Shown here: positions 16,250 to 24,137 of the stretch, one piece after another
How positions within the stretch are numbered: position 1 is the stretch's first letter
How the letters are laid out: each line of letters begins with the position of its first letter
Source of the DNA: Deltaproteobacteria bacterium
GTDB lineage: Bacteria; Desulfobacterota; Desulfuromonadia; Desulfuromonadales; BM103
Reading direction: 5' to 3'
DNA: 64,000 nucleotides
Assembly (NCBI GenBank): GCA_024636215.1
Contig: JAGXHL010000045.1
Coordinates: 1 to 64,000, forward strand
Notes under the pieces: generated by a model
Seen by the model: only the letters and a program-made list of their open reading frames with translations
The model's database searches: none
Told to the model about the DNA's origin: nothing
Position numbers and translations under genes: made by a program

Positions 16250-18648
16250 CGCTGAACCTCTTTCTCAAGACGACAGTCGAACCTGCCGCCCGGCAGCATG
16301 GCTTCAAGGGCCGTATCCCAGAGTTGTGGTGCCAACAGCAGTCCTTTGAGCATCTTCGCCTCAGTGCGGACGACAACGTGACAGTGGCCATAATGGGTGG
16401 TCAAACGTGCCCGTTCGCCAGCCTCCAGACCGAATTCCGCCGCCAATTCAGGGTGCAGAAGGACATAAGGCTGCGGTTCAGTGGCGGCCAGCGGTGAAGA
16501 CAGGTGTGCCAGCCAGTGGGAGCCGACCTGGGCGGTGATCGCCATAAGTGACAAAGCCTCAGGCGCAAGGGCGTGAGGAAGTTCCTGGCTCTCGGCCGTG
16601 GGGAGTGTCCCGCGAGCGGCCAGGCGGACCCCCGCGGTCTCGGTGGCAATGGACGAGAGACCGGCAAACTGCGGGTGATCCTGTTCGATCGATTTGCGCA
16701 GCTCAAACAGAGTCAGTTCGCGCTCAAGAAGAGCCGCCAAAAGCAGCCAGTCCGCCTCGGGAGTTGAGCCGGGTGTTGTCAGCAGGAACTCGCGGGGCGG
16801 GTGGTTGCCGGCACCGGTCTCACTGATCGGCACGCCCGGATCCAGGACCGGCAAAAAAGCTTGCAGGCGGCCTTCGTTGTTGACATAGCTGCCGGCCATT
16901 TCAGCATTGGCGCGCGTTGGCAGGAAGATGTCGGCACGCTGCGCTGCGAGGTTCGGGGTCGAATCAAAGCTCACCAGAAGTTGCAGATGGCCGAGGGCGG
17001 CCTGGGCTCGAGCCGGGTCCCTTGCTTCGCGGAATGGGTCACTCTCCAGGCAGACCAGAGCACGCACTGTGCCCTCCTGAATGGCGTCAAGAAGAGAGTC
17101 AAAATCCGGGCCGTCACCAGCCAGAAGGGCGCCGCCGTAACTGTTCGGTCCGGCCAGCATGACGAAGACGCCGACAGCAGCTTGCTGCGTCGAGAGTTGT
17201 TCTGCGGCAGCACAAAGGGTCTCAATCCCCTTACCGCCAAGCAGGTCGGCGCCGCCGACCAAAACAGGTCGCTGAGCGGAGCGGAGTTGCTCTGCCAGGA
17301 CCTCCAGCTGGGTTCTTTCGTCCGCTGCGAAGGCGCTCAGGTCATTCTTACCAAGAGCCAGCAGGACTTCGGGCAGTCGTTCCGGGGCCAGGGTCAAAAA
17401 ACTTGCCGGACAGGGCAGCTCTACCGGTCTCGGATCGATGACCACGGCTTTGCCGCCGTTGCGTACCGCCTGGCGGATGGCCAGAGCCAGCATCGGCCCC
17501 TCGGCCAGAGGATCGGCACCGAAGAGGACGATCAGATCGCTCTGCCGGAGTTCCTGCTGACTGCGGGCATGCTCGCCAAGTCGGGCACTCAGGGTCCGGG
17601 CGGCATGATCTCGCCCCTGATGTGCTTCAAAAACAAGCTGGTGAGAACCGATCGCCTTGGCCCAGTCGTGTAAAAGCACGCTGGCCTCGAAGCTTGAACG
17701 CGGTGAGCCGAGGAACGCGACACTGTCCGGTCCGTACTGGCTGGCGATTGCTGCGACCTGTTGACGGGCGGCAAGCAGGGCCGCGTCAAGGCTGACGGGC
17801 TGCCCCTCGAGACGCGCCTGGCGTGGACGTTCCGGATGATTGACATAATCGTAACCGAAACGGCCGCGATCGCAGATGAAGAAGCCGTTGGTCTCTCGAT
17901 TGATGCCGGCTCTGACCCGTTGGAGCTCACGATAGCGACCACCGGGAACGGTGGCGCAGCCGAGGCTGCAGTGCGGGCAGATTGACGGCGCCTCCTGCAG
18001 ATCCCAAGGCCGTGTCTTGAAACGGAAGGGCTTGCTGGTCAGCACCCCGGTCGGACAGGCATCGATGATATTGCCGGAGAAAGGACTCTCCAGAGGACCC
18101 TCCTGAAAACGACCATACAGAATCCGGTTGCGTGAGCCCAGCACGCCGTAGTCGGTGCCGCCGCAATAGTCCCGATAGGTGCGCACGCAACGGTAACAAG
18201 TTATGCAGCGGTTCATCTCCTGTTGCACGAAAGGCCCAAGGTTCTGATTGAGAAAGGTACATTTTTTGCCGGTATAGCGGCGCAGGCCATGACCTCCCGC
18301 CACGGTCATCTCCTGCAGCTGGCATTCGCCTCCCTCATCGCAGACCGGACAATCGTGGGGATGATTGGTCATGGCCCACTCAATGACATGCTTGCGCATA
18401 TCCATGGCGTCGGGGTCGGTTGACGAAACCACCATGCCATCCTGAGCCTTGATCATACAGGCCATCTGCAAACCCTTGACCGGACCATCAACAAACATCA
18501 TGGCACACAAACGGCAGGAACCGACCGAACCCAGGGCTTCGTGGTAACAGAAGTGGGGGATAACGATGTCAAGTTCCCGTGCGGCTTCAAGGACGTTGGT
18601 CCCTTCAGGCACGGTGACTTCAAGGTTGTCGATGGTCAGTTTAGGCAT
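16246..18648 (-). CDS. nuoG: NADH-quinone oxidoreductase subunit G
   Basis: An 800-residue iron-sulfur subunit of the peripheral arm. The N-terminal 2Fe-2S domain has CYHEALGSVGSCRLC, followed by CPVCDEGGECQLQ with the His-ligated 4Fe-4S (N5) region and CITCYRCVRTYRDYC. Then CPHCSLGC with a later Cys (FICDRGR) matches the extra N7-type cluster found in some bacteria. The rest is a molybdopterin-oxidoreductase-like fold with no cofactor motif required. It is separated from nuoF by 84 bases and overlaps nuoH by four. Confidence 0.95.
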   Translation of the reverse strand: MPKLTIDNLEVTVPEGTNVLEAARELDIVIPHFCYHEALGSVGSCRLCAMMFVDGPVKGLQMACMIKAQDGMVVSSTDPDAMDMRKHVIEWAMTNHPHDCPVCDEGGECQLQEMTVAGGHGLRRYTGKKCTFLNQNLGPFVQQEMNRCITCYRCVRTYRDYCGGTDYGVLGSRNRILYGRFQEGPLESPFSGNIIDACPTGVLTSKPFRFKTRPWDLQEAPSICPHCSLGCATVPGGRYRELQRVRAGINRETNGFFICDRGRFGYDYVNHPERPRQARLEGQPVSLDAALLAARQQVAAIASQYGPDSVAFLGSPRSSFEASVLLHDWAKAIGSHQLVFEAHQGRDHAARTLSARLGEHARSQQELRQSDLIVLFGADPLAEGPMLALAIRQAVRNGGKAVVIDPRPVELPCPASFLTLAPERLPEVLLALGKNDLSAFAADERTQLEVLAEQLRSAQRPVLVGGADLLGGKGIETLCAAAEQLSTQQAAVGVFVMLAGPNSYGGALLAGDGPDFDSLLDAIQEGTVRALVCLESDPFREARDPARAQAALGHLQLLVSFDSTPNLAAQRADIFLPTRANAEMAGSYVNNEGRLQAFLPVLDPGVPISETGAGNHPPREFLLTTPGSTPEADWLLLAALLERELTLFELRKSIEQDHPQFAGLSSIATETAGVRLAARGTLPTAESQELPHALAPEALSLMAITAQVGSHWLAHLSSPLAATEPQPYVLLHPELAAEFGLEAGERARLTTHYGHCHVVVRTEAKMLKGLLLAPQLWDTALEAMLPGGRFDCRLEKEVQR

Positions 18649-18679
18649 AAATAAATCAGTACCGAGGGCTAAGCGATGC

Positions 18680-18733
18680 GCGATGAGTGAAAACCTTTCT
18701 TGACCTCATCGCTCAGAACTCAGCACTCATCGC
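18680..18733. repeat. 10-bp inverted repeat between nuoF and nuoG
   Basis: GCGATGAGTG (18680-18689) is complementary to CACTCATCGC (18724-18733), with further direct copies of CGATG and CTCATCGC between them. This is the third repeat-bearing gap in the operon; the others are at 14598-14638 and 15187-15241. Confidence 0.65.
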
Positions 18734-20004
18734 TATCGGAAGGGGCATCGCCCTTTCCGGATATGATCACCTATCTCTTCCTCAAATAATCTCAAGAGCG
18801 CTTCCACCGGGCCCATGGCACCTTCGGCAAGGGCACAGAAAGAACGTCCCTTGATATTTTTCACCTGGTCCTTGAGCATGGCCAGATCGTCATAGCTGGC
18901 CTGACCGAACTCGATACGGTCGAGCAGCCAGGAGATCGTCGCCAGGCCGTCGCGACAGGGCGTACACCAACCGCAGCTTTCCCGGGCGAAGAACTGGTTG
19001 AGATTGCGCGTGACCGCAACCATGCAGGTCTCTTCGTCAAAGGCCGTCACGCCTGCTGTGCCGAGACGACTCTGGACTTCCTCCAGAGGATTGAAATCCA
19101 TCATCAGATCAAGGTGCTCGGCAGTCAGGTAGGGTGTTGACGCGCCACCCGGCAGGCAGGCCTTGAACTTTTTGCCCCCCCGCACGCCGCCGCCGAAATC
19201 TTCCACGACTTCACGCAAGGTGATGCCGAGAGGCAGCTCAAAACATTCGGTGCGATTGAGGTGCCCGGAAAGACCAAACAGCTTGGTCCCGGCACTCTCC
19301 GGGTTCAGTGACAGGTCGTGGAACCAGGTCGTGCCATGAGTCAGAATATGCGGCACCGTAGCCAGGGTCTCGACGTTGTTGACGTTGGTTGGCCGACCGA
19401 ACAGCCCGCGCTGGGCCGGGAACGGCGGCTTGGAGCGCGGATTGGGCCGACGGCCCTCGAGGCCATTGAGCTGGGAGGTCTCCTCGCCGAGGATGTAACG
19501 CCCGGCGCTGCCGTGCACATGCAGTTCGACATCAAGCCCTGAACCGAGGATGTTTTTGCCCAGGTAGCCCTCTGCGAGCGCTTCTTCAATCGCCCGCTCA
19601 AGCCGTTGGAAACAATCTTCATAAGCGTAGCGCAAAAAGATATAACCGATGCTGGTCTGCAGGGCATAGCTGGCGATCACCATCCCTTCCACCAGCTGGT
19701 GAGGATCTGCCAGTAGCAGCTGGCGATCCTTGTAGGTGCCCGGCTCCATCTCGTCCCCGTTGCAGACCAGGTATTTGTCCCCCGGCTGATCGGCGGGGAA
19801 GAAAGACCACTTGATACCGGTGGGAAAGCCTGCGCCACCGCGACCACGCAGTCCGGAGTCCTTGATCAGCTCACAGACTTCGGCCGGCGTCATCTTCAGG
19901 GCGGCACGCAAACCCTGGTAACCACCGTTTTTCTCGTATTCGGGCAAGAGCACCGTCTGGTTCGGCCGGCGATTTTTGAATAGAACCTGTGTATAGGCGT
20001 TCAT
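18733..20004 (-). CDS. nuoF: NADH-quinone oxidoreductase subunit F
   Basis: A 423-residue flavoprotein that oxidises NADH and passes electrons to FMN and cluster N3. GLRGRGGAGFPTGIKW binds the nucleotide, CNGDEMEPGTYKDR contacts FMN, and ESCGWCTPCRDG plus a downstream Cys (RSFCALAEGA) ligate the 4Fe-4S cluster. It starts five bases after the nuoE stop. Confidence 0.97.
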   Translation of the reverse strand: MNAYTQVLFKNRRPNQTVLLPEYEKNGGYQGLRAALKMTPAEVCELIKDSGLRGRGGAGFPTGIKWSFFPADQPGDKYLVCNGDEMEPGTYKDRQLLLADPHQLVEGMVIASYALQTSIGYIFLRYAYEDCFQRLERAIEEALAEGYLGKNILGSGLDVELHVHGSAGRYILGEETSQLNGLEGRRPNPRSKPPFPAQRGLFGRPTNVNNVETLATVPHILTHGTTWFHDLSLNPESAGTKLFGLSGHLNRTECFELPLGITLREVVEDFGGGVRGGKKFKACLPGGASTPYLTAEHLDLMMDFNPLEEVQSRLGTAGVTAFDEETCMVAVTRNLNQFFARESCGWCTPCRDGLATISWLLDRIEFGQASYDDLAMLKDQVKNIKGRSFCALAEGAMGPVEALLRLFEEEIGDHIRKGRCPFR

Positions 20005-20008
20005 ATCC

Positions 20009-20503
20009 TTAACCCTCGGCCGCTACGGCGGCACGCTCCTTGTGCAGAAGGTCATCAATCTTCTCGGCTGTCAGCAGGCCATGCGTGGTCAAACCGATCA
20101 TCATGGCCGGGGCCTCGCCGCAGGCGCCGAGACAGCAGGTTGGCAGCAGGGTAAAGATGCCGTCGGCCGTGGTTTCGCCCAGGCCGATACCAAGAACCTG
20201 TTGCAGATGTGCAGTGATCATCTCGGCGCCGGTTGACCAACAGCAGATGGAATCACAGACGTGAATGACCCGTTTGCCGACCTGGCGTCGGAAAATCTTG
20301 TCGTAGAAGGTGGCGACCTCTTCCACTTCAATCGACAGTACGCCGAGGGTTTCAGCCGTCAGCAGCACTCCGTCGTCAGGCACCCAGCCGTGATGGCTCT
20401 GGATCGCCCGCAGCAGATCGATGATCATCTCATGGGGATGAGTGATCGCCGCCGCTTTGGCTTTGAAACGGTCGATCTGATGTTGTGGAAGAAGCTCTGT
20501 CAT
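20009..20503 (-). CDS. nuoE: NADH-quinone oxidoreductase subunit E
   Basis: A thioredoxin-fold subunit of about 164 residues that carries the 2Fe-2S cluster N1a. Cys ligands are in CDSICCWSTGAE and TCCLGACGEAP. The start is not settled: ATG 20503 (MTELLPQ) has no ribosome site, and a GTG at 20533, 17 bases after the nuoBCD stop, could start a protein 10 residues longer. The downstream part is unambiguous. Confidence 0.94.
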   Translation of the reverse strand: MTELLPQHQIDRFKAKAAAITHPHEMIIDLLRAIQSHHGWVPDDGVLLTAETLGVLSIEVEEVATFYDKIFRRQVGKRVIHVCDSICCWSTGAEMITAHLQQVLGIGLGETTADGIFTLLPTCCLGACGEAPAMMIGLTTHGLLTAEKIDDLLHKERAAVAAEG

Positions 20504-20550
20504 GGTTTTTGGTTTTTTCTCGTTCCGCGCCACGCGCTGCGCATGCCCTG

Positions 20551-22941
20551 TTACCTGTCCAAATCCGCCAGAATAAAATCAATCGCTCCCAAGACCATGA
20601 TCAGATCAGCAATCATCCAGCCCTTGGTGATCTTGGGGAAAACCTGCATGTGGGCAAAGCTCGGCGTGCGGATCCGCAAACGGTAGGGGGTATTGCCGCC
20701 ATCGCTGACCACATAGTAACCGCACTCGCCCTTGCTTGACTCTATGCCGCGATAGCATTCCCCGCGGGGCGGGGTCAGGCCGCGGGCCACGTTCATAAAA
20801 TGATGAATCAGGGATTCGATATCGGTTTTGCCGGCATTGCGCTCCGGGTAGACATAGCGTAAATCGTTGCTCACGTAGGGTCCGTCCGGCATCTCGGCAG
20901 CGGCCTGTTTGACGATGCGTAAGCTCTGGCGCATTTCGTCGAGCCTCACCAGATAGCGGGCGAAGCTGCAGCCGCCGGTTGCGGTGGGAACCTCGAAATC
21001 AAAACGCTCGTAACCGGAGTAAGGCATCTTCTTGCGCAGGTCCCACTCCAGGCCGCAGGCGCGCAGGTTGGCGCCAGACATCCCCCAATCGATCGCTTCG
21101 TCAAGGGTCGTGGCGCCAATGCCTTCGGTGCGTGCCCGGAAGATCGGGCCGTTGGTCAGCATGCGGTCGAGTTCATCGATGCGCTTGTCGAAATCGCGGG
21201 TGAAGATATCGACGGTCTGCTTCCAGCCTTCGGGGAGGTCCATGGGCAGGCCGCCAACCCGCAGCCAGGCCGGGTGCATCCGGCCGCCGGTGATCTGCTC
21301 GATGATGTCAAAGATTTTTTCCCGCGACTCGAAGGTATAGAAGACCGGGGTCATGGCGCCCACGTCATGGGCGAACGTGCCGAGCCAGACCAGATGGTTG
21401 GATAAACGGAAAAGTTCGCAGAGCATCACCCGGATGACCTGGGCCCGCTCCGGGACCTCGACGCCGAGCAGGGTCTCCAGTGGCAGCAGGTAAGCGAGAT
21501 TGTTCTGTACCCCGGAGAGGTAGTCGATGCGGTCGGTATAGGGGATGTACTGGTTCCAGTGCTGACGTTCGGCGATCTTTTCAGCGCCGCGATGGTGATA
21601 ACCCAGATCGACGTCGACATCTTCGACCTCTTCACCATTGAGTTTGGCCACCAGGCGCAGAACGCCGTGAGTGCCGGGATGGTGAGGACCAAGATTGAGA
21701 ATCATGGTGTCATCGTCGATCCGCTCCATCTCCTTGCCGGCGAAGAAGCTCTCGGCATCCCGCGGCACCATCCGCATCGCCGCTTCCGGCGTGAAGGGCT
21801 CCATCTCCGTAGCGCGACAGACGTGGTCTTTGCGCAGGGGATGGCCTTGCCAGTCGTGGGGCATGAGGATGCGGCGCAGATCGGGGTGTCCCTTGAAGTC
21901 GATGCCGAACATATCAAAAGCCTCGCGCTCGTACCAGTTGGCCGTCGTCCAGACATCGGTCATCGTCGGTGCACTCGGCGTTTCGCCCAGCAATGGCACC
22001 TTGACCCGCAGATAGCCGGGGTCGTCGAAAGACAGGAGATGGTAGACCAGAGTGAAATCGTGAGCGGGACGTATTTTACGCGTCCGTTCATCGATCGCCG
22101 TCAGGTCCTCGAGACGCCGGTACCGGGTCGGCGCCTGCTCCTTGAGGAAGCGCAGCAGCTCAGGGGCGGTCTCCGTATCGGTCCAGAAGGTCGGCATATC
22201 CGCGCCCTTGGCATCTTCACGGACCCGCTCGCCAAAATGTTCGTGCAGGGTTTTGCGCAGGTCGGGAGTTGAGGCGACAAACTCAACGCGCGGTTGGTCC
22301 GGACGCCATATCTCTTCGGCACGACTGCCCCAGAAGTTGGGCGCCTGGCTGGAGGTGCCGCGGTTCGGGCTGTTACCGAAACCGGGCCCCCGGGTGTCGC
22401 GGCTCTTGCTGAGACCGTCTACCAGTAGCGGCCCGTCTGTGCCCTCACTGCCGCCCTGCATGCCGAGCACCTTGCGGGCTGGGCGCTCTTCAGCTGCGAT
22501 CTTTTCCTGCAGCAGGATTAACCCCTGCAGAAAGGCTTCCGGACGCGGCGGGCAGCCGGGCACGTAAACGTCGACTGGCAGCACCTGGTTGACGCCCTGC
22601 ATGACGCTGTAGACGTCGTACATGCCGCCGGAGTTGGCGCAGCTGCCCATCGCAATGACCCACTTGGGGTTGGCCATCTGCTCGTAGACGCGCAGCATGC
22701 TGGCAGCCATCTTTTTAAAAGGGGTTCCGGAAATGATCATCAAGTCGGCTTCGCGCGGGGTACTGCGCAAGACCTCGGCGCCGAAGCGGGCAATATCGAA
22801 GCGCGGAGTCATGCTGGTCATCATCTCGACGAAACAGCAGGACAGGCCGAAGAACATCGGCCAGAGGCTGTTTTTACGGCCCCAGTTGATGGCGTCGTCC
22901 AGAGTGGTCAGTATGACATTGGGCGGCAACTGATCGTTCAT
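20551..22941 (-). CDS. nuoBCD: Fused NADH-quinone oxidoreductase subunit B/C/D
   Basis: A single 796-residue open frame holds three complex I subunits. NuoB occupies about residues 1-165 with the N2 cluster ligands in GLSCCFVEM (C35, C36), MGSCANSGG and [11 protein letters not shown] Gly/Ser/Arg-rich linker (about 165-215) leads to NuoC, ending at ERIDDD after the GHPLRKD motif. NuoD then starts at [18 protein letters not shown] and ends ...[12 protein letters not shown], with the quinone-site His and the [17 protein letters not shown] segment. NuoCD fusions are common; a BCD fusion is much rarer. The frame is uninterrupted through both junctions. It overlaps nuoA by four bases. Confidence 0.96.
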   Translation of the reverse strand: MNDQLPPNVILTTLDDAINWGRKNSLWPMFFGLSCCFVEMMTSMTPRFDIARFGAEVLRSTPREADLMIISGTPFKKMAASMLRVYEQMANPKWVIAMGSCANSGGMYDVYSVMQGVNQVLPVDVYVPGCPPRPEAFLQGLILLQEKIAAEERPARKVLGMQGGSEGTDGPLLVDGLSKSRDTRGPGFGNSPNRGTSSQAPNFWGSRAEEIWRPDQPRVEFVASTPDLRKTLHEHFGERVREDAKGADMPTFWTDTETAPELLRFLKEQAPTRYRRLEDLTAIDERTRKIRPAHDFTLVYHLLSFDDPGYLRVKVPLLGETPSAPTMTDVWTTANWYEREAFDMFGIDFKGHPDLRRILMPHDWQGHPLRKDHVCRATEMEPFTPEAAMRMVPRDAESFFAGKEMERIDDDTMILNLGPHHPGTHGVLRLVAKLNGEEVEDVDVDLGYHHRGAEKIAERQHWNQYIPYTDRIDYLSGVQNNLAYLLPLETLLGVEVPERAQVIRVMLCELFRLSNHLVWLGTFAHDVGAMTPVFYTFESREKIFDIIEQITGGRMHPAWLRVGGLPMDLPEGWKQTVDIFTRDFDKRIDELDRMLTNGPIFRARTEGIGATTLDEAIDWGMSGANLRACGLEWDLRKKMPYSGYERFDFEVPTATGGCSFARYLVRLDEMRQSLRIVKQAAAEMPDGPYVSNDLRYVYPERNAGKTDIESLIHHFMNVARGLTPPRGECYRGIESSKGECGYYVVSDGGNTPYRLRIRTPSFAHMQVFPKITKGWMIADLIMVLGAIDFILADLDR

Positions 22942-23435
22942 GTTGCGTCCCCCTGCGGGTTTTGTACATCAGGCTTTATTTGAGAATCAAGCGTTCTGTG
23001 CTCATTAACCGTTCCGCGTCGCTCGCGCTGCGCTCTTGGCTCCCAGTCGAGGGCGCCGGTTTTCCAGATGTGAACCAGGCCAAGGAAAAGGATGAAAATA
23101 AAGAAACAGACGTGGGCGAAGCCGGACCAGCCGAGACGATCATAGGCGACCGCCCATGAGGAGACAAAGATCACCTCGACATCGAAGATAACGAAGAAGA
23201 TTGCCACCAGATAGAAAGGCACCGGACCTTTGAGGCGGGCATTGTCGAGGGGCAGGATCCCCGATTCGTAAGGTTGCTGTTTCTGCCGTGAACGGGTTTT
23301 GTGGCCAAGCCCCCAGGAGAGCAGCAAAAGGACGCCAACCAGGAAAATTGCTATGCAACTATAGATTCCCAGGGCCAGATAAGATTCAAAGTCCGGTGGT
23401 GCTATCATCAGTTGTGAAGGATTGGCAGGAGACAT
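22938..23435 (-). CDS. nuoA: NADH-quinone oxidoreductase subunit A
   Basis: A 165-residue membrane subunit with three helices and the family signature [11 protein letters not shown] and [22 protein letters not shown], the latter carrying the conserved Asp and Glu in TM2. After the third helix it has an unusual ~40-residue polar tail rich in Arg, Glu and Asn; most NuoA proteins are 115-150 residues. The ribosome site is weak for ATG 23435; an ATG nine codons in is possible. It is the first gene of the operon. Confidence 0.94.
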   Translation of the reverse strand: MSPANPSQLMIAPPDFESYLALGIYSCIAIFLVGVLLLLSWGLGHKTRSRQKQQPYESGILPLDNARLKGPVPFYLVAIFFVIFDVEVIFVSSWAVAYDRLGWSGFAHVCFFIFILFLGLVHIWKTGALDWEPRAQRERRGTVNEHRTLDSQIKPDVQNPQGDAT

Positions 23436-23593
23436 ATGCTCAGTAAGAAACCCTCCCGAATAACATCAGAATAACCTTGGAGCTGTAATCAAAAGAGCGG
23501 GTCTGGTTCTGCGCAGTTTGCTGCGCGGTCGTTCATTTAAAGCCTTGAACCAGCCTAGCATAAAACCGCGTCAAGTCCACTGTGGACAAAGGG
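23436..23593 (-). promoter_or_regulatory. nuo operon leader
   Basis: The 158 bases between rnhA and nuoA must hold the nuo promoter. A hairpin GCGCAG-TTTG-CTGCGC is at 23511-23526. TTGACG is found on the minus strand near 23570, but no properly spaced -10 follows it, so the promoter is not assigned. Confidence 0.35.
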
Positions 23594-24052
23594 TTAAACA
23601 CCGATGCGAGCCGCATCGATGGCAGCTCTTGCAAGGGCGTCGCAGCGCTCGTTTTCGACATGACCATCGTGACCGCGCACCCAGCACCATTCAACTTCGT
23701 GCTGCGCAGTCAAGGCCAGCAGACGTTCCCAGAGGTCCCGGTTGGCCACCGCTTTCTTCTGGGAATTCTTCCAGCCGCGCTTGACCCAGCCATCAATCCA
23801 TTCGGTCATGCCCTTTTTTACATATTGCGAATCCGTGGTAAGCCTGACCCGACACGGGCGTTTCAAGGCTTCAAGGCCGGCAATCGCACCGATCAACTCC
23901 ATGCGATTGTTGGTAGTCTCCGGATCGAAACCGGAGAACTCCTTCTCATGCCCTCCGCAGCGCAGGATGGTTCCCCAGCCGCCTGGCCCCGGGTTGCCGG
24001 AGCAGGCACCGTCAGAGAAGATTTCCACCAGTGTCTCTGCAGGGTTCGTCAT
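23594..24052 (-). CDS. rnhA: Ribonuclease HI
   Basis: A 152-residue enzyme that cuts the RNA strand of RNA-DNA hybrids. The four catalytic acids are visible: Asp in [16 protein letters not shown], Glu in [10 protein letters not shown], Asp in [10 protein letters not shown] and Asp near the C-terminus in [11 protein letters not shown]. The basic handle region [20 protein letters not shown] is present. It has typical length and stands between the nuo leader and the PPDK_N-domain gene. Confidence 0.96.
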   Translation of the reverse strand: MTNPAETLVEIFSDGACSGNPGPGGWGTILRCGGHEKEFSGFDPETTNNRMELIGAIAGLEALKRPCRVRLTTDSQYVKKGMTEWIDGWVKRGWKNSQKKAVANRDLWERLLALTAQHEVEWCWVRGHDGHVENERCDALARAAIDAARIGV

Positions 24053-24137
24053 GTTCGTGGCATTCCGTTATCCAAGAAGAGAAGCATAAGTAAACAGCAG
24101 TGCATCCTAACACAGCTTTTTTTGCAATTCAGCCTTA

